The notes under the pieces: generated by a model
Told to the model about the DNA's origin: nothing
The model's input: the letters and a program-made list of their open reading frames with translations, nothing else
The model's database searches: none
Source: Caulobacteraceae bacterium
GTDB taxonomy: Bacteria; Pseudomonadota; Alphaproteobacteria; Caulobacterales; Aquidulcibacteraceae
Direction: 5' to 3'
NCBI GenBank assembly: GCA_009773335.1
Contig: WRPF01000008.1
Span: forward strand, 1-64,000
DNA: 64,000 nucleotides
Part shown: positions 6,940 to 14,601 of the stretch, piece by piece
Position numbering within the stretch: position 1 is the first letter of the stretch
How the letters are laid out: every line of letters starts with the position of its first letter
Translations under genes and position numbers: made by a program

Positions 6940-7821
6940 ATGGCTGGCAGACTGGACGGCAAGGTCGCGGTGATCACGGGCGCGGCGAGCGGCATCGGCC
7001 TCGGCGCCGTGGAGCGCTTCATCGAGGACGGCGCGCTGGTGCTGGCCGCCGACATCCAGGACGAAAAAGGCAAAAACCTCGAAGCGCGCTTCAAGGGCAA
7101 GCTGCGCTACATGCACTGCGACGTGACGCAGGAAGCCGAGATCAAGGCCGCGATCGACGGCGCCGTGGCGGCGTTCGGCGGGCTCGACATCGTGTTCAAC
7201 AACGCCGGTGGCGGCGGCGCGGGCAATGGCGTCGAGGACGCCGATCTCGCCGGCTGGAAATCCACCTACGACCTGCTGCTCTTTTCCGTCGTCGCCGGGA
7301 CGAAATATGCGACGCCGCACCTGAAAGCGCGCGGCGGCGGCGCGATCATCAACACCTCCTCGATCACCGCGCTGCAGGCAGGCTATGGCCCCATCGCCTA
7401 TTCGACCGCGAAGGCGGCGGTGATGCACTTCTCGCGGCTCGCGGCGGCCGAGCTTTCGCAGCACAAGATCCGCATCAACGCGATCCTCCCGGGCTTCATC
7501 GCCACATCCATCTTCGGCGCGAGCCTCGGCATGGAACGCCCCGTAGCGGACCAGATGGCCGCGCTGCTCGCGGAGAAAGGCGGCAACGTGCAGCCCATCG
7601 GCCGCGTCGGCGAACCGCGCGATATCGCCGCGATGGCGGCCTTCCTCGCGAGCGACGACGCGAGCTTCATCACCGGATCGCACTTCGTCGTCGACGGCGG
7701 CATCACCATCGGGCCGCGTAGCGCATGGGATACGTCCGCGCCGTCAGCGTTGCTCGATGCGCTGGGCATTTCGCCGGAGCAGGCCGAAGCGATGCGCGCC
7801 GCGCAGAGCGCCAAGGGCTAG
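6940..7821 (+). CDS. Short-chain dehydrogenase/reductase (293 aa)
   Basis: Classical SDR oxidoreductase. The dinucleotide-binding TGAASGIG is at 13-20, acidic DIQ after the second strand suggests NAD preference, NNAG is at 87-90, and the catalytic Ser-Tyr-Lys is visible (S141, Y154, K158 in YSTAK). The ATG at 6940 is chosen because GGAGGAA lies 5 bases upstream, although the frame is open earlier. The C-terminus is about 40 residues longer than the typical 250, with a loop after the GFIATSIFG segment. The neighbouring PaaI thioesterase and second SDR suggest lipid or hydroxyacyl metabolism; the substrate is unknown. Confidence 0.88.
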   Translation: MAGRLDGKVAVITGAASGIGLGAVERFIEDGALVLAADIQDEKGKNLEARFKGKLRYMHCDVTQEAEIKAAIDGAVAAFGGLDIVFNNAGGGGAGNGVEDADLAGWKSTYDLLLFSVVAGTKYATPHLKARGGGAIINTSSITALQAGYGPIAYSTAKAAVMHFSRLAAAELSQHKIRINAILPGFIATSIFGASLGMERPVADQMAALLAEKGGNVQPIGRVGEPRDIAAMAAFLASDDASFITGSHFVVDGGITIGPRSAWDTSAPSALLDALGISPEQAEAMRAAQSAKG

Positions 7822-7822
7822 A

Positions 7823-7923
7823 GCATTTTCCGACGAAGTGGGCGCCGGTTCGTCGCCAGAAAATGCGTTCAAACAAGAGGCTAGAGCCCCGATCCGATTC
7901 AATCGGATCGGAAATGGCTCTAG
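7823..7923. repeat. Double palindromic intergenic element
   Basis: Two adjacent hairpins. The first pairs GCATTTTC+CGACGAA (7823-7837) with TTCGTCG+GAAAATGC (7849-7866), with a 3-base bulge. The second has outer arms CTAGAGCC/GGCTCTAG (7881-7888, 7916-7923) and an inner perfect palindrome GATCCGATT-C-AATCGGATC (7891-7909). Elements of this GCATTTTCCGACGAAGTGG type recur between genes in many alphaproteobacteria. It starts right after the SDR stop and could act as a terminator. Confidence 0.75.
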
Positions 7924-7958
7924 ATCGACGCCGCCAGTGCGCGCAATTGCACCTCGCC

Positions 7959-8915
7959 ATGGGCGCATCCGGCGCCTACGGTGGCGGCCTCGTGAGTCCC
8001 CCCATCATCCTTTCGCCCAACGCCCTTTCGTCCAACGCACGGGGCGCGTTGTGGATGCTCGCTTCGGCGGGCTGCTTCACGGTCATGGCGATCCTGCTGA
8101 AGCTGCTCAATCAGGCGCACTATCCGGAAAGCCAGATGATCTTCTTCCGCTGTGCGGCGGGGGTCGTCGCGATCGTTCCGTTCGTCATGCGCGCCGGTTC
8201 GAGCGCCTTCGCGATGAAGCGCCCCTGGGTCGTAGCACGGCGGTGTTTTTTCTCCACGCTCGGCTTCTTCGCGAGCTTCTACGCCTTCGCCCATTTGCCG
8301 CTCGCCGACGCGCAGGCGATCAGCTTTTCGCGGGTGCTGTTCATCACCGTGCTCGCGGTCTGGCTTCTGAAAGAGCATGTCGGCGTGCGCCGGTGGGCGG
8401 CCGTGGGCATCGGATTTGTTGGCGTGCTCATCATGCTGCGCCCGACGGGCGATGCGCCGCCCGACATCGCCACGCTGGCGGCTCTGGCGTCCGCCTTCCT
8501 GTTTGGTGTGACGATCGTGACCGTCAAGGACCTCACGCGAGATCACTCGTCGCTCACGCTGGTGGCGTACACGAACGTCTTCACGACGCTGGTCGGGCTG
8601 CCGTTCGCCTTTCTGGCATGGGTGCAGCCGACGTGGATTGATCTGCTGCTTTTTCTGGGGATGGGTTTCGCTGGCGTGGGGGCGCAGAGCTGCTACGTGC
8701 GGGCGCTTTCGTCGGCCGATGCGTCTCTCATGGGACTGATCGACTATGTGCGCCTGCCGCTGGCGATCTTCTTCGGCTGGCTGATCTTCAACGAGCGGCC
8801 CGACGCCTGGATGCTCACCGGGGCCGCGATCATCATCGCTTCGACCGTTTACATCACCTGGCGCGAAGCCAGAAACAAAGCCGTCACTTCGTCGGATACA
8901 GGAAACCCGCCGTAA
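7959..8915 (+). CDS. EamA/DMT-family transporter (318 aa)
   Basis: Integral inner-membrane carrier with about ten hydrophobic helices arranged as two EamA halves. The first runs from GALWMLASAGCFTVMAILLK to VGVLIMLRP and the second starts at ATLAALASAFLFGVTIVTVK. The Asn/Glu-containing end of the last repeat (LIFNERPDAWMLTGAAIIIAS) is typical. Family members export amino acids, purines or other metabolites; the substrate is not predictable. The ATG at 7959 is used; a GTG at 7992 starting VSPPIILSP is an equally plausible start. Its 3' end overlaps the convergent YhhN gene by 32 bp. Confidence 0.85.
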   Translation: MGASGAYGGGLVSPPIILSPNALSSNARGALWMLASAGCFTVMAILLKLLNQAHYPESQMIFFRCAAGVVAIVPFVMRAGSSAFAMKRPWVVARRCFFSTLGFFASFYAFAHLPLADAQAISFSRVLFITVLAVWLLKEHVGVRRWAAVGIGFVGVLIMLRPTGDAPPDIATLAALASAFLFGVTIVTVKDLTRDHSSLTLVAYTNVFTTLVGLPFAFLAWVQPTWIDLLLFLGMGFAGVGAQSCYVRALSSADASLMGLIDYVRLPLAIFFGWLIFNERPDAWMLTGAAIIIASTVYITWREARNKAVTSSDTGNPP

Positions 8916-9531
8916 TGGCGGCCTGCCCTCCCCAGTAGAGGATCCACACCGCCGGCGTCGTCCAGCGCCGGGCGGGACTGTCGGCGGGCAGTTTGAACAT
9001 CTCTCCCGCCAGCAGTGCGTCCGACGTCAGGAACATCAGCGCGCCCACGGTCACCAGCCACAGGCTCGACGGCAGTCCGAGCGCAAGCAGCGTCATCAGC
9101 GCCACAACGACCACATATCCGGCCACCGGCATGCGCATCGCGCCGAGCGAGGGCCACAGCCAGCGCGCGAGACCGCCCGCCGCCAGCACGACGCCGACCT
9201 GCAGCGCCATCCGCAACGGGTCCGCGCCGATGCCGCCGCCGAGGTTCAGGAACAGCGCGACATAGACAAGGTGCCCCGCCGCGAACGCGCCCATGCCGGC
9301 CTTCAGCGGCCCTTCCCCCGTCCGTGACAGGAACCCGTCGCCAACCGCGCACAGTATCAGCGCAATCACCAGCAGGATGAACCCGCCCCCCACGAGCGCC
9401 ACGAACGCGAGCGCCAGCACCGACAGCGTCTTCAGCATCGTGCGGGTGCGCCCCGGCGGATCGCCCACGCGCGGCAGATAGAGGAGGGCCAGCGCGGCGG
9501 CGACGAGCCAGTAGATCGGCGTGAGGGTCAT
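8884..9531 (-). CDS. YhhN/TMEM86-family membrane protein, lysoplasmalogenase type (215 aa)
   Basis: Polytopic inner-membrane protein of about eight helices with YhhN hallmarks: the acidic residue in LCAVGDGFLS, the AFAAGHLVYVALF segment, and FLTSDALLAGEMFK followed by YWGGQAAITAG near the C-terminus. Characterised members hydrolyse lysoplasmalogen vinyl ethers (lysoplasmalogenase); bacterial substrates are mostly unproven. The ATG at 9531 starts directly at the first helix. Its tail overlaps the convergent transporter gene by 32 bases. Confidence 0.8.
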   Translation of the reverse strand: MTLTPIYWLVAAALALLYLPRVGDPPGRTRTMLKTLSVLALAFVALVGGGFILLVIALILCAVGDGFLSRTGEGPLKAGMGAFAAGHLVYVALFLNLGGGIGADPLRMALQVGVVLAAGGLARWLWPSLGAMRMPVAGYVVVVALMTLLALGLPSSLWLVTVGALMFLTSDALLAGEMFKLPADSPARRWTTPAVWILYWGGQAAITAGFLYPTK

Positions 9532-9675
9532 GGACTGGTTGTTAATCGAAGTGCAGGCCGCCCTGCTACCCCTGCGGGACGCTTCCCTTCCGGCAGGACT
9601 TTCGCGGGGCACGCCGGAGTGCTTCAACGTCGCCATCATTCCCGCAGCCCCCAAGCACCCCCAAGGGAGACCGTC

Positions 9676-10458
9676 ATGCAGCTCGACTCGTCCATTTCCG
9701 CCGTCATCACAGGGGGCGCTTCCGGCCTCGGCGAAGCCACCGCGCGCGCGCTCGCGGCGCAAGGCGTGAAGGTCGCGCTGTTCGACATGAACGCCGAGAA
9801 GGGCGAGAAGGTCGCCAAGGAACTGGGCGGCGTGTTCTGCCAGATGAACGTCACCGACGAAGCCAGCGTGGACGCTGCGTTCGCGAAGTCGCGCGCGGCC
9901 ATCGGCCAGGAGCGCATCCTGGTGAACTGCGCGGGCACCGGCAACGCGGTGAAAACCGCCTCGCGCTCGAAGGATACCGGCGAAATCAAGCACTTCCCGC
10001 TCAACCAGTTCGACCTGATCATCCAGATCAACCTCGTCGGCACCTTTCGCTGCATCGCGAAGTCCGCCGCCGGCATGCTGACCCTGCCCGTGCTCGCCGA
10101 CGGCGATCGCGGCGCGATCGTCAACACGGCCTCGGTCGCGGCGGTGGATGGCCAGATCGGCCAGGCGGCGTATTCGGCGTCGAAGGGCGGCGTCGTCGGC
10201 ATGACCCTGCCGATCGCGCGCGATCTCTCCAGCGAGAACATCCGCGTCAACACCATCCTGCCGGGCATCTTCAACACGCCGCTGCTGGCCGCCGCACCGC
10301 AGAACGTGAAGGACGCGCTCGGCGCCTCGGTGCCGTTCCCGAAGCGTCTCGGCGATCCGGCGGAATACGCATCGCTCGCGCTGCAGATGATCACCAACGG
10401 CTACTTCAACGGCGAGTGCGTGCGTCTCGACGGCGCGATCCGCATGGCGCCGCGCTGA
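9676..10458 (+). CDS. HSD10-like 3-hydroxyacyl-CoA dehydrogenase, SDR family (260 aa)
   Basis: SDR resembling type II 3-hydroxyacyl-CoA dehydrogenase (HSD17B10). Cofactor loop TGGASGLG is at 12-19, the NAD-selective Asp in FDMNAEKG near 37, NCAG at 84-87, and catalytic S153, Y166, K170. The loop after NCAG and the segment GMLTLPVLADGDRGAIVNTASVAA are typical of this subgroup. Probable reaction: NAD-dependent oxidation of 3-hydroxyacyl-CoA in beta-oxidation. It precedes the DUF1993 gene by 26 bases, suggesting co-transcription. Confidence 0.85.
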   Translation: MQLDSSISAVITGGASGLGEATARALAAQGVKVALFDMNAEKGEKVAKELGGVFCQMNVTDEASVDAAFAKSRAAIGQERILVNCAGTGNAVKTASRSKDTGEIKHFPLNQFDLIIQINLVGTFRCIAKSAAGMLTLPVLADGDRGAIVNTASVAAVDGQIGQAAYSASKGGVVGMTLPIARDLSSENIRVNTILPGIFNTPLLAAAPQNVKDALGASVPFPKRLGDPAEYASLALQMITNGYFNGECVRLDGAIRMAPR

Positions 10459-10484
10459 TATTTCGACGTTAAAGGAGAACACCC

Positions 10485-11006
10485 ATGGCCATTTCGCTCT
10501 ATGACGCCAGCGTCGTCAGCTTCCTGCAGGTGCTCGGGGGCGTCGCGGGCGTTCTGGACCGTGGGCTTTCCCACTGCACCGACAACAACATCGACACCAA
10601 TGAAATCGTCGAGACGCGCCTGTTTCCGGACATGCTGCCGTTTCGCTATCAGGTGCTCTCGACGGTGCATCACTCCATCGGCGCCATCGAGGCCGTGAAG
10701 GTCGGAACCTTCACGCCGCCGACCACGATGGAGCCGCTCGATTACGCCGGCCTGCAGAAGTATGTCGCCGACGGGATCGCGAAGCTGAAGGCGCTCAAGC
10801 CCGACGAGGTCAACGCGCTCGAAGGCCGAGACATGCTGTTCCAGATGCGCGATTTCAAGATTCCGTTCACGGCCGAGGGCTTCCTGCTCTCCTTCTCGCT
10901 GCCGAACCTGCACTTCCACGCCACCACCGCCTACGACATCCTGCGTACGAAGGGCGCGCCGCTTGGCAAGCGGGACTATCTGGGACAAATGCGGATTAAG
11001 GGCTGA
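10485..11006 (+). CDS. DUF1993 family protein (173 aa)
   Basis: Helical DUF1993 protein, distantly related to DinB-type four-helix bundles. Recognisable segments are RLFPDMLPFRYQVLSTVHH near residues 46-64 and the C-terminal SFSLPNLHFHATTAYDILR near 137-155, with conserved His residues that could bind metal. An AAAGGAGA motif 6-7 bases upstream supports the ATG. No biochemical function is established for the family. Coupling to the hydroxyacyl-CoA dehydrogenase gene hints at a lipid-related role, but this is inference. Confidence 0.85.
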   Translation: MAISLYDASVVSFLQVLGGVAGVLDRGLSHCTDNNIDTNEIVETRLFPDMLPFRYQVLSTVHHSIGAIEAVKVGTFTPPTTMEPLDYAGLQKYVADGIAKLKALKPDEVNALEGRDMLFQMRDFKIPFTAEGFLLSFSLPNLHFHATTAYDILRTKGAPLGKRDYLGQMRIKG

Positions 11007-11020
11007 GAGGTCGGCGAGTG

Positions 11021-11130
11021 GGACCGCGGGCCTCCCGGTGCGCATACGCCTGCGGCGCCAGACTCCGTGGAATCTCGCGTGAACTCAATACTGATTGCGG
11101 GCCCCCAATGGATTCTGGGGCCCGCGGTCC
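11021..11130. repeat. Three-armed inverted repeat with mutually exclusive hairpins
   Basis: Arm A GGACCGCGGGCC (11021-11032) is perfectly complementary over 12 bases to arm C (11119-11130). Arm B GCGGGCCCC (11097-11105) is perfectly complementary over 9 bases to 11117-11125, which lies inside the same region. Only one pairing can form at a time. It begins 15 bases after the DUF1993 stop and may terminate or attenuate transcription; there is no T tract. Confidence 0.65.
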
Positions 11131-11240
11131 TGTTTCGATACTCATGACGTGTCTGCGCCTTCGGGCGCGGGTGTGGGCGCGGTGACGAGGGGAATCTATC
11201 CCCGCATTTCCCGCCTGCATTTCCCGGCAAGCTCACCTTT

Positions 11241-11418
11241 CCCTCCCCTCAATGGGGAGGGTGGCGCGAAGCGCCGGGTGGGGTGCGCGCGTGATGCTGG
11301 GCGAAGATCACGGATGGCTCGATGCGTTCGTCGCCTCGCGTGAATTTCCTTCAAAATTGAGCCCGCACCCCACCCGACCTTCGCTGCGCTCAGGCCACCC
11401 TCCCCATGGAGGGGAGGG
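11241..11418. repeat. Long imperfect inverted repeat of the CCCTCCCCTCAATGGGG type
   Basis: Outer arms 11241-11265 and 11394-11418 match at 24 of 25 positions; inner arms 11276-11287 and 11364-11375 match at 12 of 12. Each outer arm also folds on itself (CCCTCCCC/GGGGAGGG). Such elements are dispersed between genes in many alphaproteobacteria. With the element at 11021 it fills the 441-bp gap between two convergent genes; no protein-coding gene is visible there. Confidence 0.8.
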
Positions 11419-11447
11419 AGAGCGCTGGCAGGTGTTCGATCCGCAGT

Positions 11448-11768
11448 TCAGTCATCGCGCGGCGGTTCGTGAAAATGCAATTCGACCAGTTCGTAGATGA
11501 ACTCAGTCATGTTCTTATCGCACGCGCTGCAACGGATGACGCCGACTTCGCTTTCCGTGGCTTCAACCCCGCATCCCGGACAATACCAGGTTCCGCCTAT
11601 GCGCTGTTTGTGGCAGACTTCGCTCGGGGCTACCGTCGTGCCTGTGGCATAGACGTCTTGCAGGCGCTGCGAGACGCGCTTCGACAACTCCATGTTGCAG
11701 AAAGTGCATGACAACAGTCCTGTTGAAGCCGACACCGCGAGCGTGAATCCGCATCGAGGGCAGTACAC
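11448..11768 (-). CDS. Double zinc-ribbon protein linked to the thiolase/HMGS-like cluster (106 aa)
   Basis: The GTG at 11768 is chosen because a GAGGGGG ribosome binding site, overlapping the thiolase stop codon, lies 8 bases upstream; a longer frame would run back into the thiolase gene. Four CxxC knuckles (C3/C6, C21/C24, C63/C66, C80/C83) plus C52 suggest two zinc ribbons, with a charged C-terminus. There is no other domain. Thirteen bases separate it from the thiolase gene, so it is translated with it. In archaeal thiolase-HMGCS-DUF35 complexes a zinc-ribbon/OB protein bridges the two enzymes; this protein may provide that ribbon in trans. Confidence 0.7.
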   Translation of the reverse strand: MYCPRCGFTLAVSASTGLLSCTFCNMELSKRVSQRLQDVYATGTTVAPSEVCHKQRIGGTWYCPGCGVEATESEVGVIRCSACDKNMTEFIYELVELHFHEPPRDD

Positions 11769-11781
11769 TTCGGCCGCCCCC

Positions 11782-12984
11782 TCACGCCCCCTGCTGCCCG
11801 ATGATCGCCACCGAGCAAACATTGGTGGAAGGCGAGCCGCCGAGATTGTGGGTGAGACCGAGTTTCGGATTCGCAAGCTGGCGATCTCCCGCGCGGCCTT
11901 TGAGTTGCAGGTACATCTCGTAGAGCATGCGCAATCCTGATGCCCCGATCGGGTGGCCGAAGCACTTCAGGCCGCCGTCGATCTGGCAGGGTACCTTGCC
12001 ATCGGCGTCGTAGAAGCCGTTGAGCACGTCGCTCCAGCCCTTGCCTTCCTCGGAGATGAAGAGATCCTCCATCGTCACGAGTTCGGTGATCGAGAAGCAG
12101 TCGTGCACCTCGATCATCGAGATCTGTTCACGCGGCTTTTCCACGCCGGCTTCCTTGTAGGCCTTCTTCGCCGCGATGCGCGCGGTGTGGAAGTAGCTGC
12201 CGTCCCAGGAATTATGCTGGCTTTCGAGGCCGTTCGACACCGACAGCTGCAGCGCCTTCACGGTGACGAGATCCTTGTGGCCGAGGGCGGCCGCGATCTC
12301 GGGCGTGGTGACGATGGCGGCGGCCGCACCGTCCGACACGCCGCAGCAGTCGAACAGGCCAAGCGGTTCGGCGATCATCGGCGCGTTGAGCACCTGTTCT
12401 TCCGTGACGACGTTGCGCAGGTGCGCCTTCGGGTTCTTCGAGCCGTTGGCGTGGCTTTTCACCGACACGTGCGCGATGGCGCGTTTGAGATCTTCCTTCG
12501 ATACGCCGTGCTTGGTGCGATAGGCGCTGGCGAGTTGCGCGAAGTTGCCGGGCGCGGAGCCGTTCGGCGAGGTTTGCGGAATGAGCGTGCCCATGTTGCC
12601 GACGGGAAGCCCGCCGTAGCCGGTGTCCTTCAGCTTCTCGACGCCCACCGCGACGGCGATGTCTGCGGCGCCGGCGGCGACGGCGTACACTGCGCCGCGA
12701 AACGCTTCGGAGCCCGATGCGCAGAAGTTTTCAACGCGCGTCACCGCGATGTTCGGCAGGCGCAGCGCAAGCGACATCGGCGTGCCGCCCTTGCCCGTGC
12801 CGATCTCGTCGATGTGCGTGGAGAACCATGCCGCGTCGAGCTGGCTCGGCTCGATGCCGGCCTCGCCCATGGCCTCAAGATAGGCCTCGACCATCAGGTC
12901 GTCGGGACCGGCGTCCCAACGCTCGCCGAATTTCGAGCAACCCATGCCGATGATCGCGACCTTGTCCCGGATGCCTGCAGCCAT
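11782..12984 (-). CDS. Acetyl-CoA acetyltransferase, SCP2-thiolase type (400 aa)
   Basis: Thiolase-fold enzyme of the SCPx/archaeal type. The nucleophile Cys88 lies in VENFCASGSEAFRGA, the catalytic His in EVHDCF (H294), and the second active-site motif GGLKCFGHPIGASG carries C341 and H344, so all residues for Claisen chemistry are intact. It is immediately downstream of the HMG-CoA-synthase-like/DUF35 gene (48-base gap) and upstream of the zinc-ribbon gene. Archaeal homologues form a channelled complex making HMG-CoA; actinobacterial relatives (Ltp2 with a DUF35 partner) do retro-aldol cleavage in sterol degradation. Which applies here is unknown. Confidence 0.88.
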   Translation of the reverse strand: MAAGIRDKVAIIGMGCSKFGERWDAGPDDLMVEAYLEAMGEAGIEPSQLDAAWFSTHIDEIGTGKGGTPMSLALRLPNIAVTRVENFCASGSEAFRGAVYAVAAGAADIAVAVGVEKLKDTGYGGLPVGNMGTLIPQTSPNGSAPGNFAQLASAYRTKHGVSKEDLKRAIAHVSVKSHANGSKNPKAHLRNVVTEEQVLNAPMIAEPLGLFDCCGVSDGAAAAIVTTPEIAAALGHKDLVTVKALQLSVSNGLESQHNSWDGSYFHTARIAAKKAYKEAGVEKPREQISMIEVHDCFSITELVTMEDLFISEEGKGWSDVLNGFYDADGKVPCQIDGGLKCFGHPIGASGLRMLYEMYLQLKGRAGDRQLANPKLGLTHNLGGSPSTNVCSVAIIGQQGA

Positions 12985-13032
12985 GTACGCCTCCTCGTGT
13001 GTCTCTTCGCGTTGTCGTTGTGTCTTCGGTGA

Positions 13033-14514
13033 TTATTCGGCTGCGGCCTTGGCCGACGCCTTGCGGCGCTTGTCCGGTTGAGCTTTCCAGAAGTAGCGGG
13101 TGAAGCCGCGCCGGTCGTCCCACTCCTTCACGCGGAACACCATGCGCACCGGCGTGCCGCTGTCGACGTCGCCCGGATCGACGTCGGTGATGTCCATGAA
13201 GATGCGCCCGCCGCCGTCGAACACCATCATGCCGTAGTGGTTCGGCGGGCTCATGGCGTAGGTGAGGTTGTCGGCCGACCACGACAGGATGGACGCCGGC
13301 TTCTCGGCGAACTTGTAGGGCTCCTGCGTGTCGACAGCGGCGTTGTTCGGGTTCACCGAGATGCGCGTGCGCGGGAACTGCACCGTGCCCGTCTCCGTGC
13401 AGCGGCCGCCGACGAGGCCGAGGATCATGTCGTTGTTGCGGTAGAGCGTGGTGAGCGCGGTCTTGTTGTCCTTCTCCGCGCGCATGCCCTTTTCCCACTC
13501 GACGAGGCCGTTGAAGACGAGCCACTTCATGTAGTTCGTCTCTTGCTTGCCGTCGGCGAGCCAGCCGGAGACGCCGCGCTCGGGCTTCCAGCTTTCGATT
13601 TTCCTGGTCGTCTTGAAGACGTGCGCCTCGCAGCCCTGGCCGAACTGCGCGACGACGATCACCTGGCCGGCCTTCGCGGTTTCCAGCGCGTGCGCGAGCA
13701 GCACCAGTGCGTGCGCGGCGCCTGAATCGCCCACCTGCGCGCCGAGCTGGTCCTTCACGGATTCAGGCTTGAGCCCCGCCTTCTTCGCCACGCTTTCGGC
13801 GACGCCCTTGAACGTCGTCGGCAGGATGAAGACATCGACGGCGGCGGCTTCGATCTTCGCGTTCGCGAGCGCGGCCTTGATCACCGGCGGGACGATCTTC
13901 GCGAAGCCCTCGTCACGGATCCAGCGCTCTTCCCACGCGTAGTCGAACTCCTCGCCCGATCCGCGGAAGTGATCGACGAAATCCGCCGTCGTCACCGCAG
14001 AGCCGATGTGGTCGGCGAGCGTGTCTTTCGTTCCGACGAGAATCGCCGCGCCCGCGTCGCCGCCGTCCATTTCCTGCGCCGAAGCCGCGCGCGCCTTGCG
14101 CCGTTCGCCGGTCACCGCGAGCGCTTCGCCGACGCCCGCCTTCGCCGCATTCAGCGCGTTCGCCAGCGCAGACAGCCCCGCGCGCTGCGTGCCCGTCACA
14201 TCGAAGCACGCGGTGTCGGGCTCGAGCGTGAGCGCGGCCTGGATGATGCCGGCGTTGAGACGGTCGCTGAAGGCCGCCGTGGTGGTGCCGAAGAAGAGCG
14301 CCTTCACGCGGCTGCGGTCGTCGCCGGTGCCGAGCGCATCGCGCGCGGCTTCCACCGCCATCGTGATCGCGTCCTCGTCCCAGTTGGCCATGGCGCGTTC
14401 GCCCTTGGACTTGCCCATGAGGCCGGGATTGAGCCAGGCGTTCGCTTTCGCAGCGGCCGCGCGCTGCAGCCGCAGACGCGGCACATATCCGCCATAGCCC
14501 GTGATGCCGACCAT
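13033..14514 (-). CDS. HMG-CoA synthase-like protein fused to a DUF35 OB-fold domain (493 aa)
   Basis: Residues 1-345 are a thiolase-superfamily domain of the HMG-CoA synthase/KAS III type (MVGITGYGGYVPRLRL, FGTTTAAF, then GDSGAAHALVLLAHAL near 262-277). Residues ~360-475 are a DUF35 domain: a degenerate ribbon GGRCTETGTVQFPR keeping a single Cys (C372), then an OB-fold ending MVFDGGGRIFMDITDVDPGDVDSGTPVRMVFR. The segment expected to carry the nucleophile reads VTGTQRAGLSAL, apparently without Cys; C103 lies just before it. It is first in an operon with thiolase and zinc-ribbon genes. Likely role: condensation or scaffold partner of the thiolase in acyl-CoA chemistry. Fusion is clear, reaction inferred. 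Confidence 0.8.
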   Translation of the reverse strand: MVGITGYGGYVPRLRLQRAAAAKANAWLNPGLMGKSKGERAMANWDEDAITMAVEAARDALGTGDDRSRVKALFFGTTTAAFSDRLNAGIIQAALTLEPDTACFDVTGTQRAGLSALANALNAAKAGVGEALAVTGERRKARAASAQEMDGGDAGAAILVGTKDTLADHIGSAVTTADFVDHFRGSGEEFDYAWEERWIRDEGFAKIVPPVIKAALANAKIEAAAVDVFILPTTFKGVAESVAKKAGLKPESVKDQLGAQVGDSGAAHALVLLAHALETAKAGQVIVVAQFGQGCEAHVFKTTRKIESWKPERGVSGWLADGKQETNYMKWLVFNGLVEWEKGMRAEKDNKTALTTLYRNNDMILGLVGGRCTETGTVQFPRTRISVNPNNAAVDTQEPYKFAEKPASILSWSADNLTYAMSPPNHYGMMVFDGGGRIFMDITDVDPGDVDSGTPVRMVFRVKEWDDRRGFTRYFWKAQPDKRRKASAKAAAE

Positions 14515-14601
14515 CGCTTCTCTCCCTGCGCATCTTTCCGGGGAGACTAGGCAGGCCGCGAGGAGCGGGCAACGGGTCGCGCAGCGTCAACCACCCGCAG
14601 C

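Noticed and set aside
10996-11343. Short frames in the gap between the DUF1993 and zinc-ribbon genes
   Set aside because: They are made of inverted-repeat sequence and have no start signals or conserved features.
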